From the NCBI GenBank assembly GCA_014208095.1, contig JACHMT010000001.1:1736001-1800000 (forward strand): DNA of 64,000 bases, written 5' to 3'. The notes beneath the pieces were generated by a model. That model worked only from the letters and a program-made list of their open reading frames with translations, had not been told where the DNA came from and ran no database searches. The position numbers and the translations under genes are program-made. This stretch comes from Actinospineispora eucalypti (GTDB lineage: Bacteria > Actinomycetota > Actinomycetes > Mycobacteriales > Pseudonocardiaceae). The first letter of the stretch is position 1. The number at the start of each line of letters is the position of its first letter. Positions 51,929 to 60,329 of this stretch are shown piece after piece.

Positions 51929-52827
51929 ATGAGTTCCGACACCACGCTCCGCACCTGTTCGCGCAACCAGGCGTGTTCGGGGTCGGCCGAGTGCCGGGGG
52001 TGCCAGGCCATGCTGACCTCGACCGCCGGCAGCTCCAGCGGGATCACGAAGGTGCCCAGCCCCAGCGCCCGGACGGCGGCCGCGCCGAGCCGGCGGGGGG
52101 CCAGGCCGACCAGGTCGCTCTGTCCGATCAGGAACAGCCCGCCGGCCAGGGTCGGCGTGCAGGCCACCACCCGGCGGCGCAGCCCGTGCCCGGCCAGCAG
52201 CTCGTCGATCGGGCCGCGCAACCGGCCCCGGCGGGATACCGAGATGTGGTCGGCGGCGGCGAACCGGGCGAGGTCCACCGGGCCGTCGGCCAGGGGATGC
52301 CCCGCGCGCAGCACGCCGACCCCGTCCTCGGTGAGCAGCGGCTCCAGCTCGATCTCCGGTTCGCGCACGTTGATCCGGCCGAGCTCCAGGTCCACGCTGC
52401 CGTCGCGCAGCGAGGGGGTGTCCTCGTGGCTCTCCGCCATGAACCGCAGGGTCACGCCGGGGGCTGCCTCCCGTACCCGCCGCAGCAGCCGGGGGCCGAT
52501 GCCGCTGAACACCAGGTCGCCGACCTGCACGGCGAACTCCCGTCGCAGGGCGGCCGGGTCCACCGGCACGGCCGGCACGAACAGCGCCGATGCCTCGTCC
52601 AGCAGCGCGCGCACCCGGGGCAGCAGCTGGACCGCCCGGGGCGTGGGGACCATGCCGCGCCCGGCGCGGACCAGCACCGGGTCACCCAGGGCCCGGCGCA
52701 ACCGGGCGAGGGTGCGGCTCATCGCCGGGGGCGAGGTGTGCAGGTGTTCGGCGGCGCCGGTGACGCTGCCGTGCTCCACCAGGGCGTGCAGCGCGGTCAA
52801 CAGGTTCAGGTCCAGTTTGGATTCCAC
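51925..52827 (-). CDS. LysR-family transcriptional regulator
   Basis: 300 residues. HTH: LNLLTALHALVEHGSVTGAAEHLHTSPPAMSRTLARLRR region (recognition helix SPPAMSRTLARL), LVRAGRGMVPTPRA, then the two-lobe effector domain ending LREQVRSVVSEL. Divergent from the O-methyltransferase gene, which is the likely target. GTG 52827 has GGAGAG at binding distance. Confidence 0.87.
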   Translation of the reverse strand: MESKLDLNLLTALHALVEHGSVTGAAEHLHTSPPAMSRTLARLRRALGDPVLVRAGRGMVPTPRAVQLLPRVRALLDEASALFVPAVPVDPAALRREFAVQVGDLVFSGIGPRLLRRVREAAPGVTLRFMAESHEDTPSLRDGSVDLELGRINVREPEIELEPLLTEDGVGVLRAGHPLADGPVDLARFAAADHISVSRRGRLRGPIDELLAGHGLRRRVVACTPTLAGGLFLIGQSDLVGLAPRRLGAAAVRALGLGTFVIPLELPAVEVSMAWHPRHSADPEHAWLREQVRSVVSELI

Positions 52828-52893
52828 TTTGGACAACTCTCCATGACGAGGAATGCACTGGTCGTCAATCAAGGAGGACCTTAGCGTGGCGGT

Positions 52894-53562
52894 ATGCCAA
52901 CCACTCTTGATCAGGAGCCCACCGCTGGTGTGCTCGGCGGGCTGCTCGAGGCCGAGCGCGGCGGAGACCTCGACGCGATCGCCGCCAGCGGCCTGACCGG
53001 CAGCGAGAGCTTTCCGCTGCACCTGGACGCGGCCAGCCGGGCCGACCTGCTGAAGGACGTCTACATGTCGGTGTCCGCCGAGGGCGGGCGGTTGCTCTAC
53101 CTGCTGGCCCGAGCGACCGGGGCCCGCACGGTGGTGGAGTACGGGACGTCGCTGGGCATCTCGGCGATCTACCTGGCCGCCGCGGTGCGGGACAACGGCG
53201 GCGGCCGGGTGATCGGCACCGAGATCCAGCCGGAGAAGGCCGCCCGGGCCAACCGCAGCTTCGCCGCCGCCGGGCTGGCCGGGGAGATCGAGCTGCGGGT
53301 GGGGGACGCCCGGGAGACCCTGCGTGACCTGCCAGGGCCGGTGGATCTGCTGTTGTTGGACGGCTGGCCGGACCTGGGGCTGGACGTGCTGCGGGTGGTC
53401 GAGCCGGCGCTGCGGCCCGGGTCGCTGGTGCTGGTGGACGACGTGGAGATGAACTTCGGCGCCGACGTGCACGGCCCGCTGCTGGAGTACCTGGCCGGGG
53501 ACGGCTACGTCGCGCTGCGGCTGCCGATGGCGGACGGCATCCAGGTGGCGGTCAGGCTCTGA
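52894..53562 (+). CDS. Class I SAM-dependent O-methyltransferase
   Basis: 222 residues. VVEYGTSLGISAIYLAAAV (SAM loop), GRVIGTEIQPEKAARA, ELRVGDARETL and LVLVDDVEM match the catechol-type O-methyltransferase family, which uses a metal-held catechol or phenol. TAGCGT is 6 nt before ATG 52894 (leaderless). Divergent from LysR. The methyl acceptor is unknown. Confidence 0.86.
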   Translation: MPTTLDQEPTAGVLGGLLEAERGGDLDAIAASGLTGSESFPLHLDAASRADLLKDVYMSVSAEGGRLLYLLARATGARTVVEYGTSLGISAIYLAAAVRDNGGGRVIGTEIQPEKAARANRSFAAAGLAGEIELRVGDARETLRDLPGPVDLLLLDGWPDLGLDVLRVVEPALRPGSLVLVDDVEMNFGADVHGPLLEYLAGDGYVALRLPMADGIQVAVRL

Positions 53563-53582
53563 GCGGGCCGGGCGGGCGGGAC

Positions 53583-53759
53583 ATGGTCCAGGTCGTCGGG
53601 CCGCCGTGCGGAAGCTCCACCTCGCCGGTGATCGAACCCGGGCTGCTCGCCGCCGACGCCCAGGGCATACCGTGCTACCTGGAGACCTCGCTGGCCGGCA
53701 ACGTGTCCCTGTACCGCCGGCTCGGGTTTCAGGTCAACCCGTCGCGAAACGCTCACTGA
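53583..53759 (+). pseudogene. GNAT acetyltransferase C-terminal remnant
   Basis: The frame from ATG 53583 keeps only motif B and the end of a GNAT domain: IPCYLETSLAGNVSLYRRLG then FQVNPSRNAH. The acetyl-CoA-binding loop (RGxGxG) is missing or degraded (VVGPPCGSSTSP). The remnant lies 20 bp after the O-methyltransferase. No intact N-terminus upstream. Confidence 0.5.
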
Positions 53760-54203
53760 CGCCGGTGCGGGAGGCGGCACCGGTGTGCCAAGGTGTCGCC
53801 CGGTCGGGGTGGGGGCCTACGCAGCGCGACTCGTGCGCGTTCGGATTATCGGGCAAGGGTGTTCCCCGGGCGGGGTGGCGCCGGCGGCGACCGGGGCGGG
53901 CGGCGCCGGAGACGCGGCCGGGCGAGGGTCGCGACGGCCGCCCGGGTCGGGTCGATGCGGCAGGTAGATCTCTTGCCGGTCAGGCTTCGGGGGGTGCCCA
54001 GCCCGCGCGCGGGCCGGCTCGGGCGGGCCGGCCCGGGCGCCGGTCAGGGGATTAGGACACCGTTCGGTATCGACCGTGGATACCGCCGCGGGTATCACCC
54101 ATCGGAGGGGTAAAGAGTGGTACGGTAACGATCCAGGTCACCCGGGCCGCGGATTTTGCCGCACCGGGTGTGAGCCTGGCCAGGTCGACTGATCTGCTGA
54201 AGT

Positions 54204-54230
54204 CTGCCAGCTGTTGGCAGTTGTTATAGT
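54204..54230 (+). promoter_or_regulatory. Promoter with palindrome for the XRE gene
   Basis: CTGCCA-N5-TGGCAG dyad at 54204-54220 directly precedes TATAGT (54225-54230), covering the -35 region. The surrounding 53760-54338 stretch otherwise holds only GC-rich stem-loops and no supported gene. Confidence 0.5.
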
Positions 54231-54338
54231 GCTGGTTTTGGGACGCTTCGAACTCGGGCTCCGGTCCTGGAGGTGGGTGGGTTGGTCGACGTGGTTCGGC
54301 GGGGCGAGTCCCCGTTGGGGCCGGGTTCGGGCGACGGG

Positions 54339-55193
54339 ATGCGACGGGGCGGTCCGACGGTTCTGCGGCTCATGTTGGGTGCGCAGCTGCGCCGGTTGCG
54401 TGAGGCGCGCGGCATCTCCCGGCAGGATGCCGGCTACTCAATCCGTGCTTCCGACGCGAAGATCAGCCGCCTGGAACTGGGCCGGGTCGGTTACAAGCAG
54501 CGCGACGTCGCGGATCTCCTGACCCTCTACGGGGTCGAGGACGAACGCGAGCGCGAGGCCTTTCTGACGCTGGCCCAGCAGGCGTCCTCCCCGGGTTGGT
54601 GGAACAAGTACAGCGACGTGCTGCCGGCCTGGTTCGAAATGTATGTCGGGCTGGAGCAGGCCGCGTCGGTAATTCGTAGCTACCAGGTTCAGTTCGTCCC
54701 GGGCCTTTTCCAGACCGCCGACTACGCGAGGTCGGTCACGCTTCTCGGCCACCCCGGAGCGCCGCCCGACGATGTCGATCTCCGGGTCGACCTGCGATTG
54801 GCGCGCCAAGAGATTCTCACCGCCGGCGACGCGCCGCGCGTCTGGGTCGTGGTCGACGAGGCCGCGCTGCGCCGGCCGGTCGGCGGGGCCAGCATCATGC
54901 GTTCCCAATTGGAACACCTGGTCGAACTCACCGAGCTGCCGAATGTCACCCTGCAGGCCGTGCCATTCCAGGCCGGCGGGCACGCGGCGGCCGGCGGGCC
55001 ATTCAGCATTCTGCGTTTCTCCGACCCGGACGTGAACGACGTCGCCTATCTGGAACAGCTGACCAGTGCGCTCTATCTGGACAAGAGCGTCGACGTCGAC
55101 AATTACCTCATGGTCATGGACCGGCTGTGCGCCGAGGCGGCTTCGCCGGTCGAGACGCGCAAGCTGCTGGCCAAGCTCATTCGCAGCATGTAG
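54339..55193 (+). CDS. XRE-family HTH regulator with DUF5753 (WhiJ/BldB-system type)
   Basis: 284 residues. HTH near residues 12-60: LRRLREARGISRQDAGYSIR and DAKISRLELGRVGYKQRDVAD. The rest is the DUF5753-type domain (AWFEMYVGLEQAASVIRSYQ, FVPGLFQTADYARSV, DVDNYLMVMDRL). This family is expanded in actinomycetes and pairs with a small DUF397 protein. ATG 54339 is preferred because it gives the normal GGPTVLR N-terminus. The DUF397 gene follows after a terminator. Confidence 0.85.
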   Translation: MRRGGPTVLRLMLGAQLRRLREARGISRQDAGYSIRASDAKISRLELGRVGYKQRDVADLLTLYGVEDEREREAFLTLAQQASSPGWWNKYSDVLPAWFEMYVGLEQAASVIRSYQVQFVPGLFQTADYARSVTLLGHPGAPPDDVDLRVDLRLARQEILTAGDAPRVWVVVDEAALRRPVGGASIMRSQLEHLVELTELPNVTLQAVPFQAGGHAAAGGPFSILRFSDPDVNDVAYLEQLTSALYLDKSVDVDNYLMVMDRLCAEAASPVETRKLLAKLIRSM

Positions 55194-55208
55194 CTCACCG
55201 CTCGCCTG

Positions 55209-55240
55209 ACGGCCCCGGGTCACCTTCGACCCGGGGCCGT
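55209..55240 (+). terminator. Rho-independent terminator of the XRE gene
   Basis: ACGGCCCCGGGTC pairs with GACCCGGGGCCGT, followed by TT, just after the stop codon. Confidence 0.85.
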
Positions 55241-55411
55241 TTGTCGCGACTCCCACGAGGTGCTCCATAACCGCTGTGACCAGGCAAAAGGCCATCTGTG
55301 TCAGCGAGTGGACGACCGTTCGGAGCTAGTTGAGCCCGCACGAAATTCACCGAGTGACGGGTCGGCGACGCCAGGTGACCGTTCAGCGTCCCGTGCGCCT
55401 GCATCGTCAGT

Positions 55412-55421
55412 TGCACTTGCA
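55412..55421. promoter_or_regulatory. TGCACTTGCA motif, copy 1
   Basis: TGCACTTGCA 150 bp upstream of the DUF397 gene. The reverse complement, TGCAAGTGCA, occurs at 56309-56318. The intervening 55241-55570 has no supported gene; AT-richer DNA at 55425-55450 may be the promoter. Confidence 0.35.
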
Positions 55422-55570
55422 CCTGTAGCTATCAAATCAATTATGGTTATCTCGAAGCACGCGCCGGAGGCGATCTGGACGGCCGCCGGGTCGCTTGATC
55501 TCCGAGCGTGCTCGTGCCTCGTGGGAAACCAATGAGGTGTCGAGATCGAAACACCCGGAGAGGGGTAGAG

Positions 55571-55801
55571 ATGTCCCACAGCGACGTTGACTCGACGGCT
55601 TCCCTGGCCATGGGTTGGCGAAAGAGCACCCGCAGCAACCCGAGCGGGGAATGCGTTCAGGTTGCCAAGCTCACCGACGGCCAGCTGGCGGTCCGTAACT
55701 CCCGCGACCCGGAGGGCGGCACGCTGTACTTCACCCGCGGCGAGATGGTTGCCTTCCTGGCCGGTGCGAAGGCCGGCGAGTTCGACGACATGATCGACTA
55801 G
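55571..55801 (+). CDS. DUF397 small protein (partner of the XRE regulator)
   Basis: 76 residues. WRKSTRSNPSGECVQVAKL, then AVRNSRDPEGGTLYFTRGEM and FLAGAKAGEFD is the DUF397 consensus (W-KSS-S...CVEVA, VRDSKDP.G..L.F....W..F). GAGAGGGGTAGAG precedes ATG 55571. XRE-DUF397 pairs are controlling modules in streptomycete development and have been proposed to act like a toxin-antitoxin system. Confidence 0.85.
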   Translation: MSHSDVDSTASLAMGWRKSTRSNPSGECVQVAKLTDGQLAVRNSRDPEGGTLYFTRGEMVAFLAGAKAGEFDDMID

Positions 55802-55843
55802 GCTGTTATTCGCGCCACACGACCGGCGCGAAGTGGCAACCCG

Positions 55844-55882
55844 ACTGAGGCCCCGCGATTCTCGGAATCACGGGGCCTCAGT
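55844..55882. terminator. Bidirectional terminator after the DUF397 gene
   Basis: ACTGAGGCCCCG pairs with CGGGGCCTCAGT around a 15-nt loop, between the DUF397 gene and the minus-strand gene at 55899. Confidence 0.82.
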
Positions 55883-55898
55883 TATGTCGTCGAATTGA

Positions 55899-56111
55899 TT
55901 ATGCGGTGGCGGCGCGGGGCTCGTCCGAACGCATGACCGACGGGTCGTGTTCGGTGACAACCACGTGCAGGCGCACCGGGGTTACTTCGGCGGCGGGGCG
56001 CCGCTGCCGGCGGAACTCGAACTTCCGCCGCGTGGACCAGGAGTGCAGCCAGGTGGCCAGGTACCGCATGTAGGCCATGGTGAGGTCGTCACGCTCGGCG
56101 CGCCGCTTCAT
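55899..56111 (-). CDS. Small hypothetical protein
   Basis: 70 residues, MKRRAERDDLTMAYMRYLAT then basic WLHSWSTRRKFEFRRQRRP, and a short hydrophobic VRLHVVVTEHD segment. High GC at third positions fits the neighbourhood. GGAGGG is 13 nt before ATG 56111. The upstream 56112-56629 gap has an AT-richer stretch (56281-56395) that may be its promoter; no other gene is supported there. No known function. Confidence 0.5.
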   Translation of the reverse strand: MKRRAERDDLTMAYMRYLATWLHSWSTRRKFEFRRQRRPAAEVTPVRLHVVVTEHDPSVMRSDEPRAATA

Positions 56112-56308
56112 GCCGGACGTCCCTCCGGTGGGCGGAGAAGAGTGTGCGCGCCCGACCGTCCGGGCGTTGCCCGCTCGGCGTGACGATCACTGCACATCTT
56201 TGCTCCCGTCGCTCGCAGGCTCGTGCCCCGGGGGACCCGGAGAATCGGTCGGCGGCGCCTGGTCGATCTCCATCCGTGCCGGCAATTTTTCCTGATGTCG
56301 GTGACGAA

Positions 56309-56318
56309 TGCAAGTGCA
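56309..56318. promoter_or_regulatory. TGCAAGTGCA motif, copy 2
   Basis: Reverse complement of the motif at 55412-55421, about 200 bp upstream of the minus-strand small gene. The two could be shared binding sites of the XRE regulator. Confidence 0.35.
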
Positions 56319-56566
56319 TCTGCACGCGATTGAGCGTGAAAATACCTTTGCTGTCAGGTAGTTGATTCTTCAAGTTCTTGGTCTTGCGGAGCCGGTTCGG
56401 TGAGCCTCCGGAGCGACCGCCTTCACGGCCACCCTCGGATATCCGATGCTACGGGGTGAAGTAGGTGGCCCACATCGCGCGGTCGGGGGCTATGCCGCCC
56501 CGTCTGCGGCGTGTCGGACCCCCGAACGGGCGGGTGACGGCCAACCCTCGCGGGGCCGGGACGCGA

Positions 56567-56600
56567 AACCGGGCCGCACCCCTGGGGGTACGGCCCGGTT
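56567..56600. terminator. Terminator downstream of the TauD-type gene
   Basis: AACCGGGCCG pairs with CGGCCCGGTT around a 14-nt loop, just past the dioxygenase stop codon. Confidence 0.75.
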
Positions 56601-56629
56601 CGAGAGATTGCTTAGCGCTAAGAGATTTT

Positions 56630-57619
56630 CTAGGAGGCCGGAGCGGCGTGGAACCGCGCCCGCAGCAGGTGCCGGCGGCTGTCCGTGAAGCCGGTCCGAC
56701 CGTGCAGTGCGAGGTGGTTGTCCACGATCAGCACCGCGTCGGTGGGGATCGCCGCGCAGAACTCGTCGGCGTGGCCGTCCATCTCCCGGTAGAGCACGTC
56801 CAGCGCGCTGCGCACCTCGGGCGTGGCGTGCTCGGGGAACTTGGCCAGGCCGTTCTCGATCTTGTCCTTGCGGAACTTCCACATCGGCGACTCGCCGAGG
56901 ATCAGATCGTGGCTGTACCCGGCCTCGTCCACGGTCGCGCCCTTGCGGAACGCCTTGGGGACCCGCATGGGCAGCCGGGTCTTCGACAGCACCTGGACCG
57001 CGGCGCGGCCCTCCTCGGTGCGCTCCAGCTCCCGCTTGAGCACCCGGCCGTCGGTGAGGAAGGTCTCCCCGCCACCGCACTCGGCCGCACGCGTCGAGTA
57101 GAGCAGGAAGTACCGGTCGGGGAAGGACGAGTAGGAGGCGTCGGTGTGGTACTCCGCCTCGCGGTCGTTCTCCGAGAAACTGGAGTGCTTGGGGCCGGGC
57201 GACCCGGTCATCTCCTGGTTCCGCACGTCCCACACCACGCGGTTGTCCACCGGGTGGGTCCACACCACGTCGCCGAGCAGCGCAGACAGCGCGTAGATCA
57301 CCTTGCGCTGGTCGTCCACGTCCAGCTGGGCGAGGCCGAGCTTGCTGTAGAGGATGCCGCACGCGCCGCCGGCGAACAGCTCGCGCACGTGGTCGGTGAG
57401 CCCGGTGAGCTGGGGTGCGGCCGCGCGCAGGCGCGCGCGGAGCTCGGCCGGGTCGTTCGGCGGGACCATCTCGCTGCCGGCGAGGTCGGCGCCGAAGTAC
57501 TCGGTCAGCGCCGCCTTGATCGCGTCGGTCTCGATGGCCCACTGGTCGTTCGTCACCTCGGCGATGCTGTTGATCTCGTCAACGGCCGAGGTGGGGGTGT
57601 CCGCAAGTCCTGTGGACAT
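56630..57619 (-). CDS. TauD/clavaminate-synthase-like Fe(II)/2-oxoglutarate dioxygenase
   Basis: 329 residues. The iron-binding triad is HTD (H158, D160 in EAEYHTDASYSS) and H306 in VDNHLALHGR, the latter followed by the 2-oxoglutarate-binding Arg region (RRHLLRARF). This type includes VioC/AsnO beta-hydroxylases of free or carrier-bound amino acids in peptide biosynthesis. GGAGGG is 9 nt from ATG 57619. Last of a minus-strand operon with the export adaptor and ABC ATPase, and close to the NRPS, so amino-acid hydroxylation for a siderophore is the likely role. Confidence 0.85.
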   Translation of the reverse strand: MSTGLADTPTSAVDEINSIAEVTNDQWAIETDAIKAALTEYFGADLAGSEMVPPNDPAELRARLRAAAPQLTGLTDHVRELFAGGACGILYSKLGLAQLDVDDQRKVIYALSALLGDVVWTHPVDNRVVWDVRNQEMTGSPGPKHSSFSENDREAEYHTDASYSSFPDRYFLLYSTRAAECGGGETFLTDGRVLKRELERTEEGRAAVQVLSKTRLPMRVPKAFRKGATVDEAGYSHDLILGESPMWKFRKDKIENGLAKFPEHATPEVRSALDVLYREMDGHADEFCAAIPTDAVLIVDNHLALHGRTGFTDSRRHLLRARFHAAPAS

Positions 57620-57775
57620 GGATTGATGCCCTCCAAGCCAAACTTCAGTGATGTTGAAGCCAACCCCCGGTCGCTTCGGTCGGACTGACCGCCGCGACCG
57701 GGGGACGTCTGACTTCGGGTCTACTCCTTGCCTGATCGGGTCCGCCACCCGGGGTGGCGAAACCCGGCGCCCGGG

Positions 57776-59419
57776 TTAGCGGGGTGCCTGGCCGCCCGGG
57801 GCCACCTGCGCCTGCGGGAGCAGGATCGGCTGGCCCTCGCGCAGACCGGAAACCACCTCGGTGTTGTCGTCACCGACCATGCCCGGCTGGAACGGCTGCG
57901 GCTGGGGCTGACCGTCCGGACCCGGCACGTTCACCAGCGTGCGGCCACCCTGACGGATCACCGCGCCGTTGGGCACCACCAGCACGTTCTCCTTCGAACT
58001 GGTCCGCACCCCCGCCTCCGCCGTCTGACCGGCCTTCAACCGAGGGTCGGACTCATTCAGCAGGATCGTCGCGTAGTAGTTCGTCACACCCGAGATCGCC
58101 ACACCACCCGGAGCGATCGACAACACCGTGCCCTCACGAGTCAGATCCGGCACCGCGTCGAACGACACGTCCACCTTCTGACCCGGCGACACCTTCGCCG
58201 CGTCCGACTCCTCGAACGGCACCACCACCTGGAAGGTGTTGATGTCGTTCAACACCACGAACGCGCCACCACCGGGACGCGTGGCCGACAGGCCACCACC
58301 GGCGTTACCCGCCGAGTCCGACGTCGCCGCCGCACCCACACCCGGAATCGCCGCCCCACTACCCGGCGCCAACGCCGACGTCGGCGCCCCATTGCCCACA
58401 TACTCGCCGACCACACCGGTCAACGCCGACACCGTGCCGGCCACCGGCGAGTACAACGTGGTGTTCTCCACATTGCGCTGCGCGTTCGCCACCTGCGCCC
58501 GCGCCGACTCGACCGCGCCTTCCTGCGCGTCGATGTTCGCCTCGCGGTCGGTGTCCTGCAACTCCTCGTTGTTCCGCGCGGTGATCAGGTTCAGCTTCTC
58601 CCGCTCCACCGTCACCTTGCCCGCCGCCCGCGCCGAATCCCGCGACGCCACCGCCGCATCGTAGGACTGCTTCGACGCCATATACGTCTGCTTGCGCGCG
58701 ATGTAGGCGTCGCGGGCGTCCTTGCAGGGGCCGGCCTGCTCCATGAGGCTGCCCTGCTGGCCGGTGACCCCGCTGAGCAGCCCGCCCTGGCTGGGCTGGC
58801 CACTGGACGGGTCGTTCGCCGCGTCCGCCGCCGACTGGTCATCCGGAGCGGCCGGCGCCACCGGCATCCCGCAGGCCTTCTTGTAGGCCAGGTACGCCGC
58901 CTCCAGCGCCGCCTTGTCCATCTGCAGCTTCTTGCGGGCGTGGAACACCGCCGTGTCGTTCTGGTCGTTGACCGCGTCGACCTGCCGCTTGACCGCGTCG
59001 TAGATGTCCTTGGACTGGTTCTCCACCCGGCCGGCACCCTCTGCCTGGTTACCGTTCACGATCTTGTCCAGGTTGGCCTGCGCCTGGTCCAACAACCCCT
59101 GCAACCGGTTCAGCTCCTGCTTCGCCGGGAAGTCATCGATCTTGGCCACCAACTGGCCGGGCTGCACCTTGTCGCCCACCTTGACCGCAACCTCAACCAG
59201 CTTGCCGCCCGTGGTGAAGCCCAGGTTCTGCGAGGTAACCGCGGCGAGCGCGCCGGAGGCGGACACCTTCGTGGCCACACTTCCCCGCTCCACCTGCGCC
59301 GTCGGCGGCGCGGGTGTGTCACCACCACATGCCGTTGCCGCCGAGGCGACCATCAGGGCGAGCGACGCGACGGCTGCCGCGCGCACCCCTGAGCCGCCGC
59401 GGACCTTGGTCCGAGCCAT
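57776..59419 (-). CDS. HlyD/MacA-like membrane fusion lipoprotein
   Basis: 547 residues. Signal peptide with lipobox ASAATAC near residue 31, barrel-sandwich part with [21 protein letters not shown], a long coiled-coil insert (about 105-300) and [17 protein letters not shown], closing with DVSFDAVPD and GVSGVTNYY-like beta barrel. An adaptor of a MacAB-type exporter. It is downstream of the ABC ATPase by about 100 bp. A matching FtsX/MacB-type permease gene is not found next to it. Confidence 0.88.
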   Translation of the reverse strand: MARTKVRGGSGVRAAAVASLALMVASAATACGGDTPAPPTAQVERGSVATKVSASGALAAVTSQNLGFTTGGKLVEVAVKVGDKVQPGQLVAKIDDFPAKQELNRLQGLLDQAQANLDKIVNGNQAEGAGRVENQSKDIYDAVKRQVDAVNDQNDTAVFHARKKLQMDKAALEAAYLAYKKACGMPVAPAAPDDQSAADAANDPSSGQPSQGGLLSGVTGQQGSLMEQAGPCKDARDAYIARKQTYMASKQSYDAAVASRDSARAAGKVTVEREKLNLITARNNEELQDTDREANIDAQEGAVESARAQVANAQRNVENTTLYSPVAGTVSALTGVVGEYVGNGAPTSALAPGSGAAIPGVGAAATSDSAGNAGGGLSATRPGGGAFVVLNDINTFQVVVPFEESDAAKVSPGQKVDVSFDAVPDLTREGTVLSIAPGGVAISGVTNYYATILLNESDPRLKAGQTAEAGVRTSSKENVLVVPNGAVIRQGGRTLVNVPGPDGQPQPQPFQPGMVGDDNTEVVSGLREGQPILLPQAQVAPGGQAPR

Positions 59420-59518
59420 GAACTGTCCTGCCTTTCGCGCGGTCCGCGACGTATCGGGGGATCGCGGACTAATTGGGGAGCAATTAGTGGTGGGTCTATG
59501 GGGTTGTGCTTGTACCGC

Positions 59519-60211
59519 TTATCCGTGCACCAAGGTCCGATTCTCCGGCGCGCGATCACTGACGATTGCACCGTCACGCAGCGTGATAATCCGCTTGGCG
59601 AAGTTGGCCACGTCGTGCTCATGCGTGATCAGTACGACGGTGCGGCCAGCGTCATTCAGTTCTACGAGCAGCTTCATGATTTCAACGGTTGAGGCGGTGT
59701 CCAGGTTACCGGTTGGCTCATCTGCCAGGATCATCACCGGATCGGTCACAATCGCCCGGGCGATAGCTACTCTCTGTTGCTGGCCACCGGAAAGTTCACT
59801 CGGCAAATGCCTCGTCCGGTCACTGAGCCCTACCTTGTCGAGGGCGTCGTGGGCTTTGCCCCGGCGATTGCCCATTCCGGCGTAGACCATGGGGAGCTCG
59901 ACATTGCGCTGCGCCGTGGTGCGGGGGATCAGGTTGAAAGCCTGGAACACGAACCCGATCTTCCGGTTGCGGATGTCCGCGAGCTGGTTGTCGCTCAGCG
60001 TGCCGACGTCGATGCCGTCCAGCTTGTAGGTGCCCTCGGTGGGGACGTCGAGGCAACCCAGGATGTTCATCATGGTGCTCTTGCCGGAACCGGAGGGCCC
60101 CATGATCGCCACGAGGTCGCCGCCGTCGATCGACACGTTGACCCCGTCCAGCGCCCGCAGCTCTACGGTGCCCATCCGGTAGATCTTCGTGACGTTCTGG
60201 AGCTGGATCAT
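59519..60211 (-). CDS. ABC transporter ATPase, MacB/LolD type
   Basis: 230 residues. Walker [11 protein letters not shown]-loop [20 protein letters not shown], signature [14 protein letters not shown], Walker [14 protein letters not shown] and H-loop ITHE. The A-F-N-L-I-P Q-loop is typical of the MacB/LolD subfamily. First gene of the operon, divergent from the glycosyltransferase with an iron box between. The permease is missing from the neighbourhood. Confidence 0.9.
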   Translation of the reverse strand: MIQLQNVTKIYRMGTVELRALDGVNVSIDGGDLVAIMGPSGSGKSTMMNILGCLDVPTEGTYKLDGIDVGTLSDNQLADIRNRKIGFVFQAFNLIPRTTAQRNVELPMVYAGMGNRRGKAHDALDKVGLSDRTRHLPSELSGGQQQRVAIARAIVTDPVMILADEPTGNLDTASTVEIMKLLVELNDAGRTVVLITHEHDVANFAKRIITLRDGAIVSDRAPENRTLVHG

Positions 60212-60269
60212 CGGGTCCTCGCGCGAGTGGCTGAGCGTGCCTCTCAGGGGCAGAGTGACGCCCCCCTCC

Positions 60270-60288
60270 TTAGGCTAGGCTAACAGGG
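60270..60288. promoter_or_regulatory. Iron box (IdeR/DmdR type), exporter/glycosyltransferase promoter
   Basis: TTAGGCTAGGCTAACAGGG matches the IdeR consensus TTAGGTTAGGCTAACCTAA at 14 of 19 positions, with the left half nearly intact. Confidence 0.65.
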
Positions 60289-60329
60289 TGGACCGGCCAG
60301 CCCCAATAGGTAGAGCGGGTTAGGTACTT

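Noticed and set aside
53817..54098. ORFs in the 53.8-54.3 kb gap
   Set aside because: Both strands give Gly/Arg/Pro-rich frames with no start context; GC-rich stem-loops explain them.
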